Assembly: GCA_964535025.1 (NCBI GenBank)
Contig: CAZHRW010000127.1
Coordinates: 1 to 20,638 of the forward strand
Origin: JAAYZK01 sp964535025
GTDB lineage: Bacteria; Planctomycetota; Phycisphaerae; SM23-33; FEN-1343
Direction: 5' to 3'
DNA: 20,638 bases
The position numbers and the translations under genes were made by a program. The notes below the pieces were generated by a model. The model was not told where the DNA came from. It worked only from the letters and a program-made list of their open reading frames with translations, and did no database searches. Positions 7,578 to 14,913 of the stretch are shown here, piece after piece. Within the stretch, counting starts at the first letter, position 1, and each line of letters opens with the position of its first letter.

Positions 7578-8321
7578 TCAGCGCCGCCGCCGGCCCAGCA
7601 GCGCCACACCGCCCAGCGCCAGCAGGCCGATCGTCGCCGGCTCGGGGACGATCTCGTAGACGAACAGGCCGCTGGCCTTGTCGCCGGCGCTGAGTGTCAT
7701 CGCGATCCTCGACTGCATGCTGTCGACGCTGTCGGCAATGGTGTCCGGTCCGACGCTCGAATCGCTGGTCAGCGGGCCGCCGCTGGAGAAGGCGACCTGC
7801 TGGATCAACTCGGCGAACGTGCTCGTGCCGTTGTAGGTGGCGATGAACATCCCCTCATCGGGCGCCACGGCCTGGGCCGTCGCCCCGGTCGACCCGCCGA
7901 GGTCCTCCAGCATCATCTCCGCGGAGGCCTCACCGGTCGGATGGGTCAATGCCGGGAAGGTCAGCGTCGCCGAGGTGATCGAGAACGTGGTGTCGGAACT
8001 GCCGGCCTGGACGGCAAAGCCCAGCGTGATGACCGGGTCGGCGACGTACTCCACGGAGAGATCGTCGATCGTGGCCAGGCACTGGCCCCCGCCCTTGCCC
8101 ATGACGTTGATGACCTGGTGCATCACGAACTTGGCCCGATCCGCCGCCTGGTCGGGCAGCTCGACAAGGGGTACGCTGACATCGACCGTCTCGCCGCCGG
8201 CATGCACGCTCATCGCCAGCGTGGGACCGACAAGATCCCCCTGCGCCGCCGGCGCAAGGACCAACGTGAACACGGCGAGGACCATCAGACCGCCATACCG
8301 ACGCAGATGCATAGCTCCCAC
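7578..8321 (-). CDS. Exported PEP-CTERM protein of unknown function
   Basis: The 247-aa protein has an N-terminal signal peptide (HLRRYGGLMVLAVFTLVLA, cleavage after AQG, about residue 30). The middle part has no cysteine-rich or catalytic pattern that I recognise and is rich in Thr, Ser and Val, suggesting an all-beta secreted domain. The last 23 residues are a PEP-CTERM tail: VPEPATIGLLALGGVALLG plus RRRR. The expected path is Sec export, then processing by an exosortase not present in the window. The GTG at 8321 is chosen because AAAGGAG (8335-8329) is 7 nt away; ATG 8312 is the alternative. The frame stays open to 8486, but the promoter lies inside that extension, so it cannot be translated. 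Unlike the two PEP-CTERM proteins at 298 and 1102, it carries no dockerin. Confidence 0.85.
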   Translation of the reverse strand: MGAMHLRRYGGLMVLAVFTLVLAPAAQGDLVGPTLAMSVHAGGETVDVSVPLVELPDQAADRAKFVMHQVINVMGKGGGQCLATIDDLSVEYVADPVITLGFAVQAGSSDTTFSITSATLTFPALTHPTGEASAEMMLEDLGGSTGATAQAVAPDEGMFIATYNGTSTFAELIQQVAFSSGGPLTSDSSVGPDTIADSVDSMQSRIAMTLSAGDKASGLFVYEIVPEPATIGLLALGGVALLGRRRR

Positions 8322-8457
8322 GAGACCACTCCTTTCCCGCTGCGGTGGATCGCCGCATCCGACGGCGAACGGTCGGAGGCTCCATCCGGCAGCGTTCCGC
8401 GCGCCCCCGACGGAAAGATGTGCCGAGGCGCTATGAGGCTCCATGACTCCACCGCGG

Positions 8458-8486
8458 ATTCTACCCCAACCTGCCCGATCCGTCAA
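8458..8486 (-). promoter_or_regulatory. Near-consensus sigma70 promoter for the PEP-CTERM gene
   Basis: Read on the minus strand, TTGACG (8486-8481) and TAGAAT (8463-8458) are exactly 17 nt apart. Transcription would begin near 8451, giving a leader of about 130 nt before the GTG at 8321. I could not match that leader to a known riboswitch class. Confidence 0.75.
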
Positions 8487-8544
8487 GCGCCTTGGTGCCC
8501 AATTCGCGACAATTGTCTATAATGCGCCGGCGTTCCCGTCACCC

Positions 8545-9663
8545 TTACGAGCCGTCGAAGAACCCCTTGACGCTCGCGGCGACGTGGTCGATCTGCTCAT
8601 CCGTCAGCTCCGGGAAGATCGGCAGGGCGAGCACCTCCCGACTGGCCTGTTCGGCGATCGGCAGGTCGCCTTCGCGGTAGCCCAGCGCCGCGAAGCACGG
8701 CTGGCGGTGCAGGCAGAGGGGGTAGTACACGCCCGACGCGACGTCGCGGGCGGCCAGGTGGGCCTTGAGGGCGTCGCGGTCGGCGCAGCGGATGACGTAC
8801 TGGTGGTAGACCGAGGTGCAGCCGTCGCGCACGGCCGGGGTGGCCACGCCGTCGCAGTCGGCCAGGAGGGCGTCGTAGCGGGCGGCGTGGCGGCGGAGGG
8901 TGTCGGTCCAGACGGCCAGCTTGGGCAGCTTGGCGACGACGCCGGCCATCGCCAGCGAGTCGGCGCGGAAGTTGCCGCCGACGCTGTGGTGGATGTATGT
9001 CTGCCCCTGGCCGTGATTGCGGAGCTCCCGCAGCCGTCCGGCCAGGGCGGCGTCCTGGGTGAGAACCATGCCGGCGTCGCCCATGGCGCCGAGGTTTTTC
9101 GTCGGGTAGAAGCTCAGGCAGCCGGTCGTCCCGATCGAACAGGCGGGCCGGCCCTTGTACGTCGCGCCGATCGCCTGGGCGGCGTCCTCGATGACCGGCA
9201 GGTCATGGCGTTCGGCGACGGCCATGATCGCATCCATGTCGGCCATCTGCCCGTACAGGTGGACCGGGAGGATCGCCCGGGTCCGCTCGGTGACGGCCGC
9301 CTCGATCCCCGCCGGGTCGAGGGTGAACGTCTCGGGCTCGATGTCGACGAAGACCGGCCGGGCGCCGGCGCGCCAGATCGTCCCGGCGGTGGCGAAGAAG
9401 GGGAAGGGGGTGGTGATCACCTCGTCGCCGGGCCCGAGGTCCAGGGCCATCAGGCTCACCAGCAGCGCGTCGGTCCCGCTGGAGACCGCCACCGCTTCGG
9501 CACAGCCGCAATACGCCGCCAGATCCTGCTCGGCCTGCCGGACCAGGGGTCCGTTGCAGAAGGCCCGCGACGCGATGACCTCGGCGACGAGGCGGTTCAC
9601 GTCGTCGATGACGGCGTCATACTGCGCCTGAAGATCCAGAAACGGTACCTGTATCGTGTCCAT
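8545..9663 (-). CDS. DegT/DnrJ/EryC1/StrS family sugar aminotransferase (WbpE-like)
   Basis: The 372-aa PLP-dependent enzyme transfers an amino group from glutamate to a keto-sugar nucleotide. It begins with PFLDLQAQY, typical of the WbpE/FdtB side of the family. SSGTDAL at 61-67 binds the PLP phosphate, IEDAAQA (Asp160) contacts the pyridine nitrogen, and Lys189 in SFYPTKNLGAMGDAG is the Schiff-base lysine. HLYGQMADMDAI resembles the VHLYGQ segment of UDP-2-acetamido-3-oxo-glucuronate aminotransferases. With the UDP-HexNAc dehydrogenase on the other strand, this suggests synthesis of a 2,3-diamino-uronic acid sugar, but the oxidase and acetyltransferase of that path are not in the window. 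ATG 9663 is preferred over GTG 9672 on ribosome-binding-site spacing (AGGTG). A heptad repeat lies just upstream, in its probable leader. Confidence 0.88.
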   Translation of the reverse strand: MDTIQVPFLDLQAQYDAVIDDVNRLVAEVIASRAFCNGPLVRQAEQDLAAYCGCAEAVAVSSGTDALLVSLMALDLGPGDEVITTPFPFFATAGTIWRAGARPVFVDIEPETFTLDPAGIEAAVTERTRAILPVHLYGQMADMDAIMAVAERHDLPVIEDAAQAIGATYKGRPACSIGTTGCLSFYPTKNLGAMGDAGMVLTQDAALAGRLRELRNHGQGQTYIHHSVGGNFRADSLAMAGVVAKLPKLAVWTDTLRRHAARYDALLADCDGVATPAVRDGCTSVYHQYVIRCADRDALKAHLAARDVASGVYYPLCLHRQPCFAALGYREGDLPIAEQASREVLALPIFPELTDEQIDHVAASVKGFFDGS

Positions 9664-9730
9664 TCGCTTCACACCTGTGAGGGCATTTCCCTGTTCATCC
9701 TGCCGGCGCGGGTGAACAACCCGGAAGAAA

Positions 9731-9779
9731 CTCCAGATCTCAGATTTCAGATCTCAGATCTCAGATTTCAGCTTTCACG
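9731..9779 (+). repeat. Heptanucleotide tandem repeat, TYTCAGA type
   Basis: Seven consecutive 7-nt units run from 9731 to 9779. Three are TCTCAGA and one is TTTCAGA. The ends are degenerate (CTCCAGA at the left; TTTCAGC and TTTCACG at the right). Period 7 is kept without slippage. It lies about 70 nt upstream of the aminotransferase start, in its likely leader, and encodes nothing plausible. Confidence 0.9.
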
Positions 9780-9956
9780 TCTTGGATCTCGTTTTCAATC
9801 GCGGCCGGCGCGGGCGGTGAGGCTTGCCGTTCCGCCGGGGCGCGGCGTGCCATTGACGGTCCGCTACCCTACCGGCCGCGGGTCGTCGTGTCGAGTGAAA
9901 CGCGGGAAAGACGGCCCGAACGCCTTGCGAGGGCCGGGCGTAGGATGGTCCATGCC

Positions 9957-9984
9957 GGCCCGCGGACGACCGGCCGGGCCTTTT
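9957..9984 (+). terminator. Possible intrinsic terminator or attenuator upstream of the dehydrogenase gene
   Basis: GGCCCG (9957-9962) can pair with CGGGCC (9975-9980), followed at once by TTTT. No plus-strand gene ends nearby, so if it works it would act as a leader attenuator or stop antisense transcripts. Confidence 0.25.
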
Positions 9985-10108
9985 GTCAAGCTTGGCCACG
10001 CTGCGACCGATAAAGGCTTAAAACGGTCCAACTTACAGACATGCCGCCCGCGGGGGCCCGCCCCGACGGCGCCGACGGGCGGCGTTCGATGAGCAAGGAG
10101 TACCCTCG

Positions 10109-11422
10109 GTGATCAAGGAACTGCTGGAGAAGGTCCACAACAAGACGGCCCTCATCGGCGTGGTGGGGCTGGGCTACGTGGGGCTACCGCTGGTGCGGGA
10201 GTTCACCACCGCCGGGATGACGGTGCTGGGCTTCGACGTGGACCCGGCCAAGGTCAAGGCCCTGATGGCCGGGCGGAGCTATATCGAGCACATCCCCGCC
10301 GCGACGATCAAGGCCATGCTCGCCGACAAGCGGTTCACGGCCACGACCGACCCCAAGCGGCTGTCACAGCCTGACGCGATCCTCATCGCCGTCCCGACGC
10401 CCCTGACGAAGATGCGCGAGCCGGACATGACCTACGTCGAGGCGACGGCCCGGACGATCGCCAAGGTGCTCCGCCCGGGTCAGTTGATCGTGCTGGAGTC
10501 GACGACCTATCCCGGCACGACCCGGGAGGTCATGCTGCCGATCCTCGCCGAGTCGGGCCTGAAGGTGGGGCGCGATTTCTACCTGGCCTACTCCCCCGAG
10601 CGCGAGGACCCCGGCCGTACCGACTACACCACGCGGACCATCCCCAAGGTCGTCGGCGGCTACGACGCCAACAGCCTGGCGGTGGCCGAGGCGGTGTACG
10701 GGGCGGCGCTGGATACGATCGTCCCGGTCGACAGTTGCGAGGCGGCCGAGGCGTCGAAGATCCTCGAAAACACCTACCGCTGCGTGAACATCGCCCTGGT
10801 CAACGAGCTCAAGCAGTTGTTCGACCGGATGGGCATCGACGTGTGGGAGGTCATCAAGGCCGCGTCCACCAAGCCCTTCGGCTTCCAGGCGTTCTATCCG
10901 GGCCCCGGCCTCGGCGGACACTGCATCCCGATCGACCCGTTCTATCTGAGCTGGAAGGCCAAGCAGTACGACATGACCACCCGCTTCATCGAACTGGCCG
11001 GGGAGATCAACGTCGGCATGCCCGAGTGGGTCGTGGCGAAGGTGATGGACGCCCTGAACGACAAGGGCAAGGCCCTCAAGGGCAGCAAGGTCCTCGTGCT
11101 GGGCCTGGCGTACAAGAAGGACGTCGACGACGTCCGCGAGAGCCCGTCGCTGGAGCTGATCGAGCTGCTGCGGCACAAGGGCGCCACCGTCGACTACAAC
11201 GACCCCCACGTGCCGCGAACGCACCGGATGCGGGAGTACGACCTGCGGATGACCTCCGTGCCGCTGACGGCGGCCAACCTGGCCAGGTACGACGCGGTGC
11301 TCATCAGCACCGATCACACGGCCTACGATTACGACTTCATCGTCAAGAACGCCCACCTGGTCGTCGATACCCGCAACGCCACGGCGAAGGTTCGCGCGCG
11401 ACGTAAGATTGTCAAGGCCTAG
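10109..11422 (+). CDS. wbpA: UDP-N-acetyl-hexosamine 6-dehydrogenase (nucleotide sugar dehydrogenase, WbpA type)
   Basis: The 437-aa enzyme oxidises C6 of a UDP-HexNAc (UDP-GlcNAc in the WbpA group) to the uronic acid in two NAD-dependent steps. The N-terminal Rossmann motif is VVGLGYVGLPL (18-28), and the middle domain carries LESTTYPGTT and YSPEREDPG. The catalytic Cys272 lies in PGLGGHCIPIDPFYLSW, the form typical of UDP-HexNAc rather than UDP-glucose dehydrogenases. The C-terminal domain has VLGLAYKKDVDDVRESPS. The length matches the family (about 430 aa). GTG 10109 is preceded by AAGGAG with an 8-nt gap. galE follows 72 nt downstream with a heptad repeat between, and the aminotransferase gene is divergent. 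The symbol rests on family resemblance; the close relatives WbpO and TviB oxidise other epimers. Confidence 0.85.
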   Translation: MIKELLEKVHNKTALIGVVGLGYVGLPLVREFTTAGMTVLGFDVDPAKVKALMAGRSYIEHIPAATIKAMLADKRFTATTDPKRLSQPDAILIAVPTPLTKMREPDMTYVEATARTIAKVLRPGQLIVLESTTYPGTTREVMLPILAESGLKVGRDFYLAYSPEREDPGRTDYTTRTIPKVVGGYDANSLAVAEAVYGAALDTIVPVDSCEAAEASKILENTYRCVNIALVNELKQLFDRMGIDVWEVIKAASTKPFGFQAFYPGPGLGGHCIPIDPFYLSWKAKQYDMTTRFIELAGEINVGMPEWVVAKVMDALNDKGKALKGSKVLVLGLAYKKDVDDVRESPSLELIELLRHKGATVDYNDPHVPRTHRMREYDLRMTSVPLTAANLARYDAVLISTDHTAYDYDFIVKNAHLVVDTRNATAKVRARRKIVKA

Positions 11423-11461
11423 CAGCAGGCCCGAGGCGCCGGGCTGTGGGCGTGGCGCAAG

Positions 11462-11482
11462 CCTCAAGCCTCAGGCCTCAGG
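11462..11482 (+). repeat. Heptanucleotide tandem repeat, CCTCARG type, feeding the galE ribosome-binding site
   Basis: Three exact-period units (CCTCAAG once, CCTCAGG twice) end 12 nt before the galE ATG. The last unit supplies AGG of the AGGAG Shine-Dalgarno (11480-11484, 10-nt gap to ATG 11495). Confidence 0.85.
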
Positions 11483-11494
11483 AGCGCAGCGACG

Positions 11495-12478
11495 ATGAAC
11501 ATCCTGGTCACAGGCGGCGCCGGGTACATCGGCTCGCACATCCTCAAGGTGCTCGGTGCGGCCGGGCATCGGTGCGTGGCGTACGACAGCCTCGCCAAGG
11601 GCCATGCCGCGGCCGTCGGCCAGGGGCCGCTGGTCTGCGCCGACGTGGCCGATGCGCAGGCGCTGGTCGCGGCGATGAGCGAGTACGCCATCGACGTGGT
11701 GATCCACATGGCCGCGTTCATCGAGGCGGGCGAGTCGGTCGAGCATCCCGACAAGTACTTTCACAACAACACGCTGATCGGCCTGACGCTGCTGGACGCG
11801 ATGCGGGAGACGGGCCTCTCGCGGATGGTGTTCTCGTCGACCGCCGCCGTGTACGGCCGTCCGGCGCGGGTGCCGATCGTCGAGACCGACCGGACCGACC
11901 CGATCAACCCCTACGGGGCCAGCAAGCTGTGCGTCGAGCATATGCTGGCCGCCTACGCCCGGGCGTACGGGATGGGGTTCACGGCCCTGCGGTATTTCAA
12001 CGTCGCCGGGGCCGCCGCCGACGGGACGATCGGCGAGGACCACGATCCCGAGACGCACCTGATCCCGCTGGTGCTGCAGGTGCCCCTGGGCCGGCGCGAG
12101 CACATCAGCATCTTCGGCGACGACTACGATACCCCGGACGGCACGTGCGTGCGGGACTACATCCACGTGATGGATCTCGCCGACGCCCACCGCCTGGCGG
12201 CCGAGGCGATCGAGCCGGGACGGATGAAGGTGTACAACCTCGGCAACGGCAACGGCTTCTCCGTCCGCGAGATCATCGACACCTGCCGCGCCGTCACCGG
12301 CCACCCGATCCCCGCCCGCCTCGCGCCCCGACGCGCGGGCGACCCGGACCGGCTGGTCGCCTCCGCGGCCAAGGCCCGCACCGAGCTGGGCTGGCGGCCC
12401 CGCTACGGCGACATCGAGCAGATCGTCGCCCACGCGTGGGCCTGGCACCGCGGCCATCCGGACGGCTACGGCGGATAA
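11495..12478 (+). CDS. galE: UDP-glucose 4-epimerase family protein
   Basis: The 327-aa extended short-chain dehydrogenase/reductase interconverts UDP-glucose/UDP-galactose or their N-acetyl forms through a 4-keto intermediate, with bound NAD. The NAD motif TGGAGYIGSH is at 6-15, HMAAFIEAGESV at 71-82 is the GalE-type loop, and the catalytic SSTAAVYG (Thr116) and Tyr140-x3-Lys144 (YGASK) are intact. LRYFNVAGA and the C-terminal GDPDRLVA element fit GalE specifically rather than generic sugar dehydratases. The length is typical (325-340 aa). ATG 11495 uses an AGGAG partly built from the heptad repeat. It sits between the UDP-HexNAc dehydrogenase and the sugar transferase operon, so it most likely supplies galactose or GalNAc-type precursors for a surface polysaccharide. 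Confidence 0.9.
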   Translation: MNILVTGGAGYIGSHILKVLGAAGHRCVAYDSLAKGHAAAVGQGPLVCADVADAQALVAAMSEYAIDVVIHMAAFIEAGESVEHPDKYFHNNTLIGLTLLDAMRETGLSRMVFSSTAAVYGRPARVPIVETDRTDPINPYGASKLCVEHMLAAYARAYGMGFTALRYFNVAGAAADGTIGEDHDPETHLIPLVLQVPLGRREHISIFGDDYDTPDGTCVRDYIHVMDLADAHRLAAEAIEPGRMKVYNLGNGNGFSVREIIDTCRAVTGHPIPARLAPRRAGDPDRLVASAAKARTELGWRPRYGDIEQIVAHAWAWHRGHPDGYGG

Positions 12479-12523
12479 TCGAGCCCCGCCGCCGGGCCGG
12501 GCGGGCCGCCATCGCCGCGGCCG

Positions 12524-12532
12524 TGGTACAAT
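12524..12532 (+). promoter_or_regulatory. Extended -10 promoter candidate
   Basis: TGGTACAAT at 12524-12532 matches an extended -10 (TGnTANAAT-like). It is about 40 nt before the ATG at 12573, in a 94-nt gap after galE. There is no -35 match, which is common for extended -10 promoters. It would allow the 12573-15590 cluster to be expressed independently of galE. Confidence 0.4.
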
Positions 12533-12572
12533 CACACCCGCGAACCCTGTCACTGAGGCGGGAGGATCGGCC

Positions 12573-13205
12573 ATGCGAGTGCGGATGAGTGTCGTGTGTC
12601 TGGTTGTGCTGTCGGCGGCGACGGGCGCGCGGGCGGAGCGGACGCTGTCGGCGACGGTCTACCACGACAAGCTGGCGGGGATGTGGCTCGCCGCCGGCAT
12701 CCCCGACGGGATCGTCGACGTCAGCTTCAACGGCCACCTGCCCTACTGGACCCGCACCGACGCGATCGGCGAAGCCGAGGACTGGTATGCCGTCACCTTC
12801 GACCGGTTCGTGACGTTCACCGGTGCGGTCTTCCACGAGGGCGACATCCACTGGGCCGACATCAACGGCAATCCCGCCGAACCGGGCGGGATCACCGGCG
12901 GCTATTTCACCACGCTGACGGTGGAGGTCGGTCGCGACGGGACCTTCCGCGAGGTCGCCGCCCTGCAGCTCAGCGAGCCGTTGGACCCGCTGGCGTTCTT
13001 CCAGCACATCGAGCTGACGTTCCTGCCGGCCGTCGGCGATACGCTCCGCCTGCGGGGCGGCACGGGCGGCACGCAGCGATTCACCTCGATCGTGGAACTG
13101 GAGGTCCACGGACTGACGGGCCCGCCGACCGGCGGGGACGCCGGCGCCGACGGGGACGTGGACTTGGACGATTTCGCACGGCGATTTTGCCATCCTCAAG
13201 CGTAA
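12573..13205 (+). CDS. Exported F5/8-type-C-like domain protein with frameshifted dockerin
   Basis: The current product is 210 aa. A signal peptide (MRVRMSVVCLVVLSAATGA, cleavage after ARA, residue 21) is followed by one beta-rich domain. Its pattern, VTFTGAVFHEGD, then GGYFTTLTVEV, a FREVAAL strand, LRLRGG and TSIVELEVHG at the end, resembles F5/8 type C (discoidin, galactose-binding-like) domains, which often bind glycans. It ends in the start of a dockerin loop (DGDVDLDDF), then shifts into ARRFCHPQA. Without a 13-nt insertion at 13176-13188 the frame would continue FAILKRNFGL and stop at TGA 13216-13218. GGAGG at 12561-12565 is the ribosome-binding site. The core domain is intact, so the protein may still work, but the calcium-binding repeat is lost. 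Genes for surface polysaccharide lie on both sides. Confidence 0.7.
   Translation: MRVRMSVVCLVVLSAATGARAERTLSATVYHDKLAGMWLAAGIPDGIVDVSFNGHLPYWTRTDAIGEAEDWYAVTFDRFVTFTGAVFHEGDIHWADINGNPAEPGGITGGYFTTLTVEVGRDGTFREVAALQLSEPLDPLAFFQHIELTFLPAVGDTLRLRGGTGGTQRFTSIVELEVHGLTGPPTGGDAGADGDVDLDDFARRFCHPQA
13176..13188 (+). other. 13-nt insertion breaking the dockerin reading frame
   Basis: The dockerin coding sequence GACGATTTC (to 13175) resumes as GCCATCCTCAAG at 13189, identical at all 12 bases to the matching part of the dockerin at 891-902 of this window. The 13 inserted bases end in GGCGATTTT, close to the preceding GACGATTTC, which suggests an imperfect local duplication. 13 is not a multiple of 3, so the frame shifts. 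Confidence 0.8.
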
Positions 13206-13286
13206 CTTCGGGTTATGACAGAGCCCTCGCGCTTGTACGGCATCGCCCCGACGGGTATGCTTGACGTTTTGCCGAAAGGTGGGGCT

Positions 13287-13901
13287 GTGAGGTTCCGGGA
13301 CGTGGCCAAACGCGTGTTCGACCTTCTCGTCGGCGGATTGTTGCTGATCGCGGCACTGCCGGCGATGGTGGTGATCGCCGTGGCGATCCGCGCCGAGTCG
13401 CGCGGCCGGCCGCTGTTCCGCCAGCGCCGCGCGGGCTATCGCGGCAAGCCGTTTACGATGCTGAAGTTCCGGACCATGCGCGCCACGGCCGACCCGTACG
13501 GCCGCAGCCCGGAATCCGGCGAGGACCCCCGCCTGACGCGGGTGGGAAAGTTCCTGAGGGAACACAGCCTCGATGAGCTGCCCCAACTGTTCAATGTCCT
13601 GACCGGCGCGATGTCGCTGGTGGGGCCGCGGCCGCTCTATGAGCGTCAGGCGGCCCAGTGGACCGCCCGCCAGCGCCGCCGCCTGGACGTGCGGCCGGGG
13701 ATCACCGGCTGGGCCCAGATCCACGGGCGGGGCGAGGTGCCGCTCGAAGCGAAGATCGAGCTGGACCTGTGGTACGTCGATCATCGATCGCTGTGGCTGG
13801 ACGTGAAGATCCTTTGGGCCACGCTTGCCGCCGCCGTGCGCGGCAGCCGGGGCGTTTATGAGAAACAGTACAGTCATGATGAGCAGCGCGAACGCTACTG
13901 A
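13287..13901 (+). CDS. Polyprenyl-phosphate sugar-1-phosphate transferase (PglC/WcaJ-type monotopic)
   Basis: The 204-aa product is a bacterial sugar transferase of the small PglC type, which starts a surface glycan by moving a phospho-sugar from UDP-sugar to undecaprenyl phosphate at the inner membrane. KRVFDLLVGGLLL begins a re-entrant hydrophobic helix (about 8-35). MLKFRTM is at 58-64, the catalytic Asp96-Glu97 dyad is in HSLDELPQLFNVLTG, then MSLVGPRPL (109-117) and RPGITGWAQIHGRG (136-149). GTG 13287 is chosen because AAAGGTGG lies just before it, the size then fits PglC, and codons upstream lose the GC third-base bias. ATG 13215, overlapping the lost dockerin stop as ATGA, is the alternative and adds 24 residues. 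The ATP-grasp gene overlaps its 3' end. Confidence 0.88.
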   Translation: MRFRDVAKRVFDLLVGGLLLIAALPAMVVIAVAIRAESRGRPLFRQRRAGYRGKPFTMLKFRTMRATADPYGRSPESGEDPRLTRVGKFLREHSLDELPQLFNVLTGAMSLVGPRPLYERQAAQWTARQRRRLDVRPGITGWAQIHGRGEVPLEAKIELDLWYVDHRSLWLDVKILWATLAAAVRGSRGVYEKQYSHDEQRERY

Positions 13902-14913
13902 CGGGGCCTTTGGCATTCTGTTCACCTGCGCCGGGCGGCGCGTGGCCCTGGTCCGCGCGTTCGCCGAGGCCCTGGCCGACGTGGGGCTCGCCGGGCCGCT
14001 GGTCGCGGCGGACGTGACACCGGCCGCGGCGGCCCTGCACGTGGCGGACGTCGCCGAGATCGTCCCGCCGGTCCGGTCGGCCGGGTACGTCGACCGCCTG
14101 CTGGAGGTGGTGCGTCGTCACGCGATCCGCCTGGTGGTGCCGCTGACGGACCTGGACCTGGTGGCCCTGGCGGCCCAGGCCGGCCGCTTCGCCGAGCGGG
14201 GCTGCACGGTGATGATCGGCCCCGAGTCGATCGTCCGCGCCTGCCGCGACAAGATCGCGTTTCACAAGCTGGTCGCCGGCGCGGGCCTGCCGTCGATCCG
14301 GACGGTGTCGCTGGCGGCGTTCCGCGCGGCGCCGTTTTTCCCCTGTTTCGTCAAGCCCGTCGGCGGCTCGGCGGCGGTCGGGACCGCCCGGGTCGACGAC
14401 GAGCGCGCGCTGGCGGCCCACGTGAGGACGTTCGGCGAGGCGCTGCTGGTCCAGGAGGTCGTCGAGGGCTCGGAGTACACGGTGGACGTCTTTCGCCGTC
14501 GCGACGGCGTGGTCGTCGCCGTCGTTCCCCGCCAGCGACTGGAGATCCGCGCCGGGGAGGTCGCCCGGGGCGTGACGGTGAACGATCCGGGCCTGATCGG
14601 CGCGGCGTTGCGGCTGGTGGACCATCTGCCGGGGCTGTGGGGGGCGTTCAACATCCAATGCCGCCGCCCGCCCGGCGGGGAGGCGTACGTCTTCGAGCTG
14701 AACCCCCGCTTCGGCGGCGGGGCGCCGCTGTCGATCGCCGCCGGGGTGAACCTGCCCCGGCTGCTGATCGACGAGGTGCTGGGACGACCCGCCGAGCCGT
14801 GCGTCGGGCGGTTCACCGACGGGCTGCTCATGCTCCGCTACGACGATGCGATCTTCACGCCGGCCGGCGACCCCCGCGCCCTGCCGGGCTACGACCGACC
14901 CCTCATCCGATGA
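13858..14913 (+). CDS. ATP-grasp domain protein (carbamoyl-phosphate-synthase-like ligase)
   Basis: The 351-aa protein is a stand-alone ATP-grasp enzyme of the type often found in capsule and O-antigen clusters. ILFTCAGRRVALVRAF (20-35) starts the N-terminal pre-grasp domain. Lys166 in FVKPVGGSAAVGTA binds ATP, VQEVVEGSEYTVDVF (198-212) is the second nucleotide-binding part, and FELNPRFGGGAPLS (279-292, Glu280, Asn282, Arg284) holds the magnesium ligands. These enzymes join a carboxylate to an amine through an acyl-phosphate; in this setting an amino-acid or similar decoration of a sugar is plausible, but the substrate is unknown. The start is uncertain: ATG 13858 (overlapping the transferase gene by 44 nt) or ATG 13876. 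The gene ends ATGA, shared with the HAD gene, so translation is coupled. Confidence 0.8.
   Translation: MRNSTVMMSSANATDGAFGILFTCAGRRVALVRAFAEALADVGLAGPLVAADVTPAAAALHVADVAEIVPPVRSAGYVDRLLEVVRRHAIRLVVPLTDLDLVALAAQAGRFAERGCTVMIGPESIVRACRDKIAFHKLVAGAGLPSIRTVSLAAFRAAPFFPCFVKPVGGSAAVGTARVDDERALAAHVRTFGEALLVQEVVEGSEYTVDVFRRRDGVVVAVVPRQRLEIRAGEVARGVTVNDPGLIGAALRLVDHLPGLWGAFNIQCRRPPGGEAYVFELNPRFGGGAPLSIAAGVNLPRLLIDEVLGRPAEPCVGRFTDGLLMLRYDDAIFTPAGDPRALPGYDRPLIR

Larger units (their letters stand above)
9664..10108. other. 445-nt divergent intergenic region with heptad repeat and hairpin
   Basis: This gap separates the aminotransferase (-) from the UDP-sugar dehydrogenase (+). It holds the heptad tract at 9731-9779, a GC hairpin followed by TTTT at 9957-9984, and the dehydrogenase ribosome-binding site (AAGGAG at 10095-10100). 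Open frames crossing it are made of repeat translation or antisense to the aminotransferase. I could not pick a convincing promoter for either gene, though both must be transcribed from here. Confidence 0.5.

Noticed and set aside
8322..8450. Riboswitch in the long leader of the PEP-CTERM gene
   Set aside because: I looked for conserved cores of common classes and found none that I could match; a long leader alone is not evidence.
8508..8523. Palindrome GACAATTGTC next to TATAAT on the plus strand
   Set aside because: The -10-like box has no -35 at a workable distance and points into the antisense of the aminotransferase. It may be chance AT-rich sequence.
8443..10092. A 549-codon plus-strand open frame across the aminotransferase
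   Set aside because: It is antisense to a complete DegT-family gene with all catalytic motifs, and its C-terminal part is translation of the heptad repeat. GC-rich third positions create such frames.
13215..13286. N-terminal extension of the sugar transferase from ATG 13215
   Set aside because: Codons here lack the GC third-base bias and the GTG at 13287 has the better ribosome-binding site and family length. It is kept as an alternative only.
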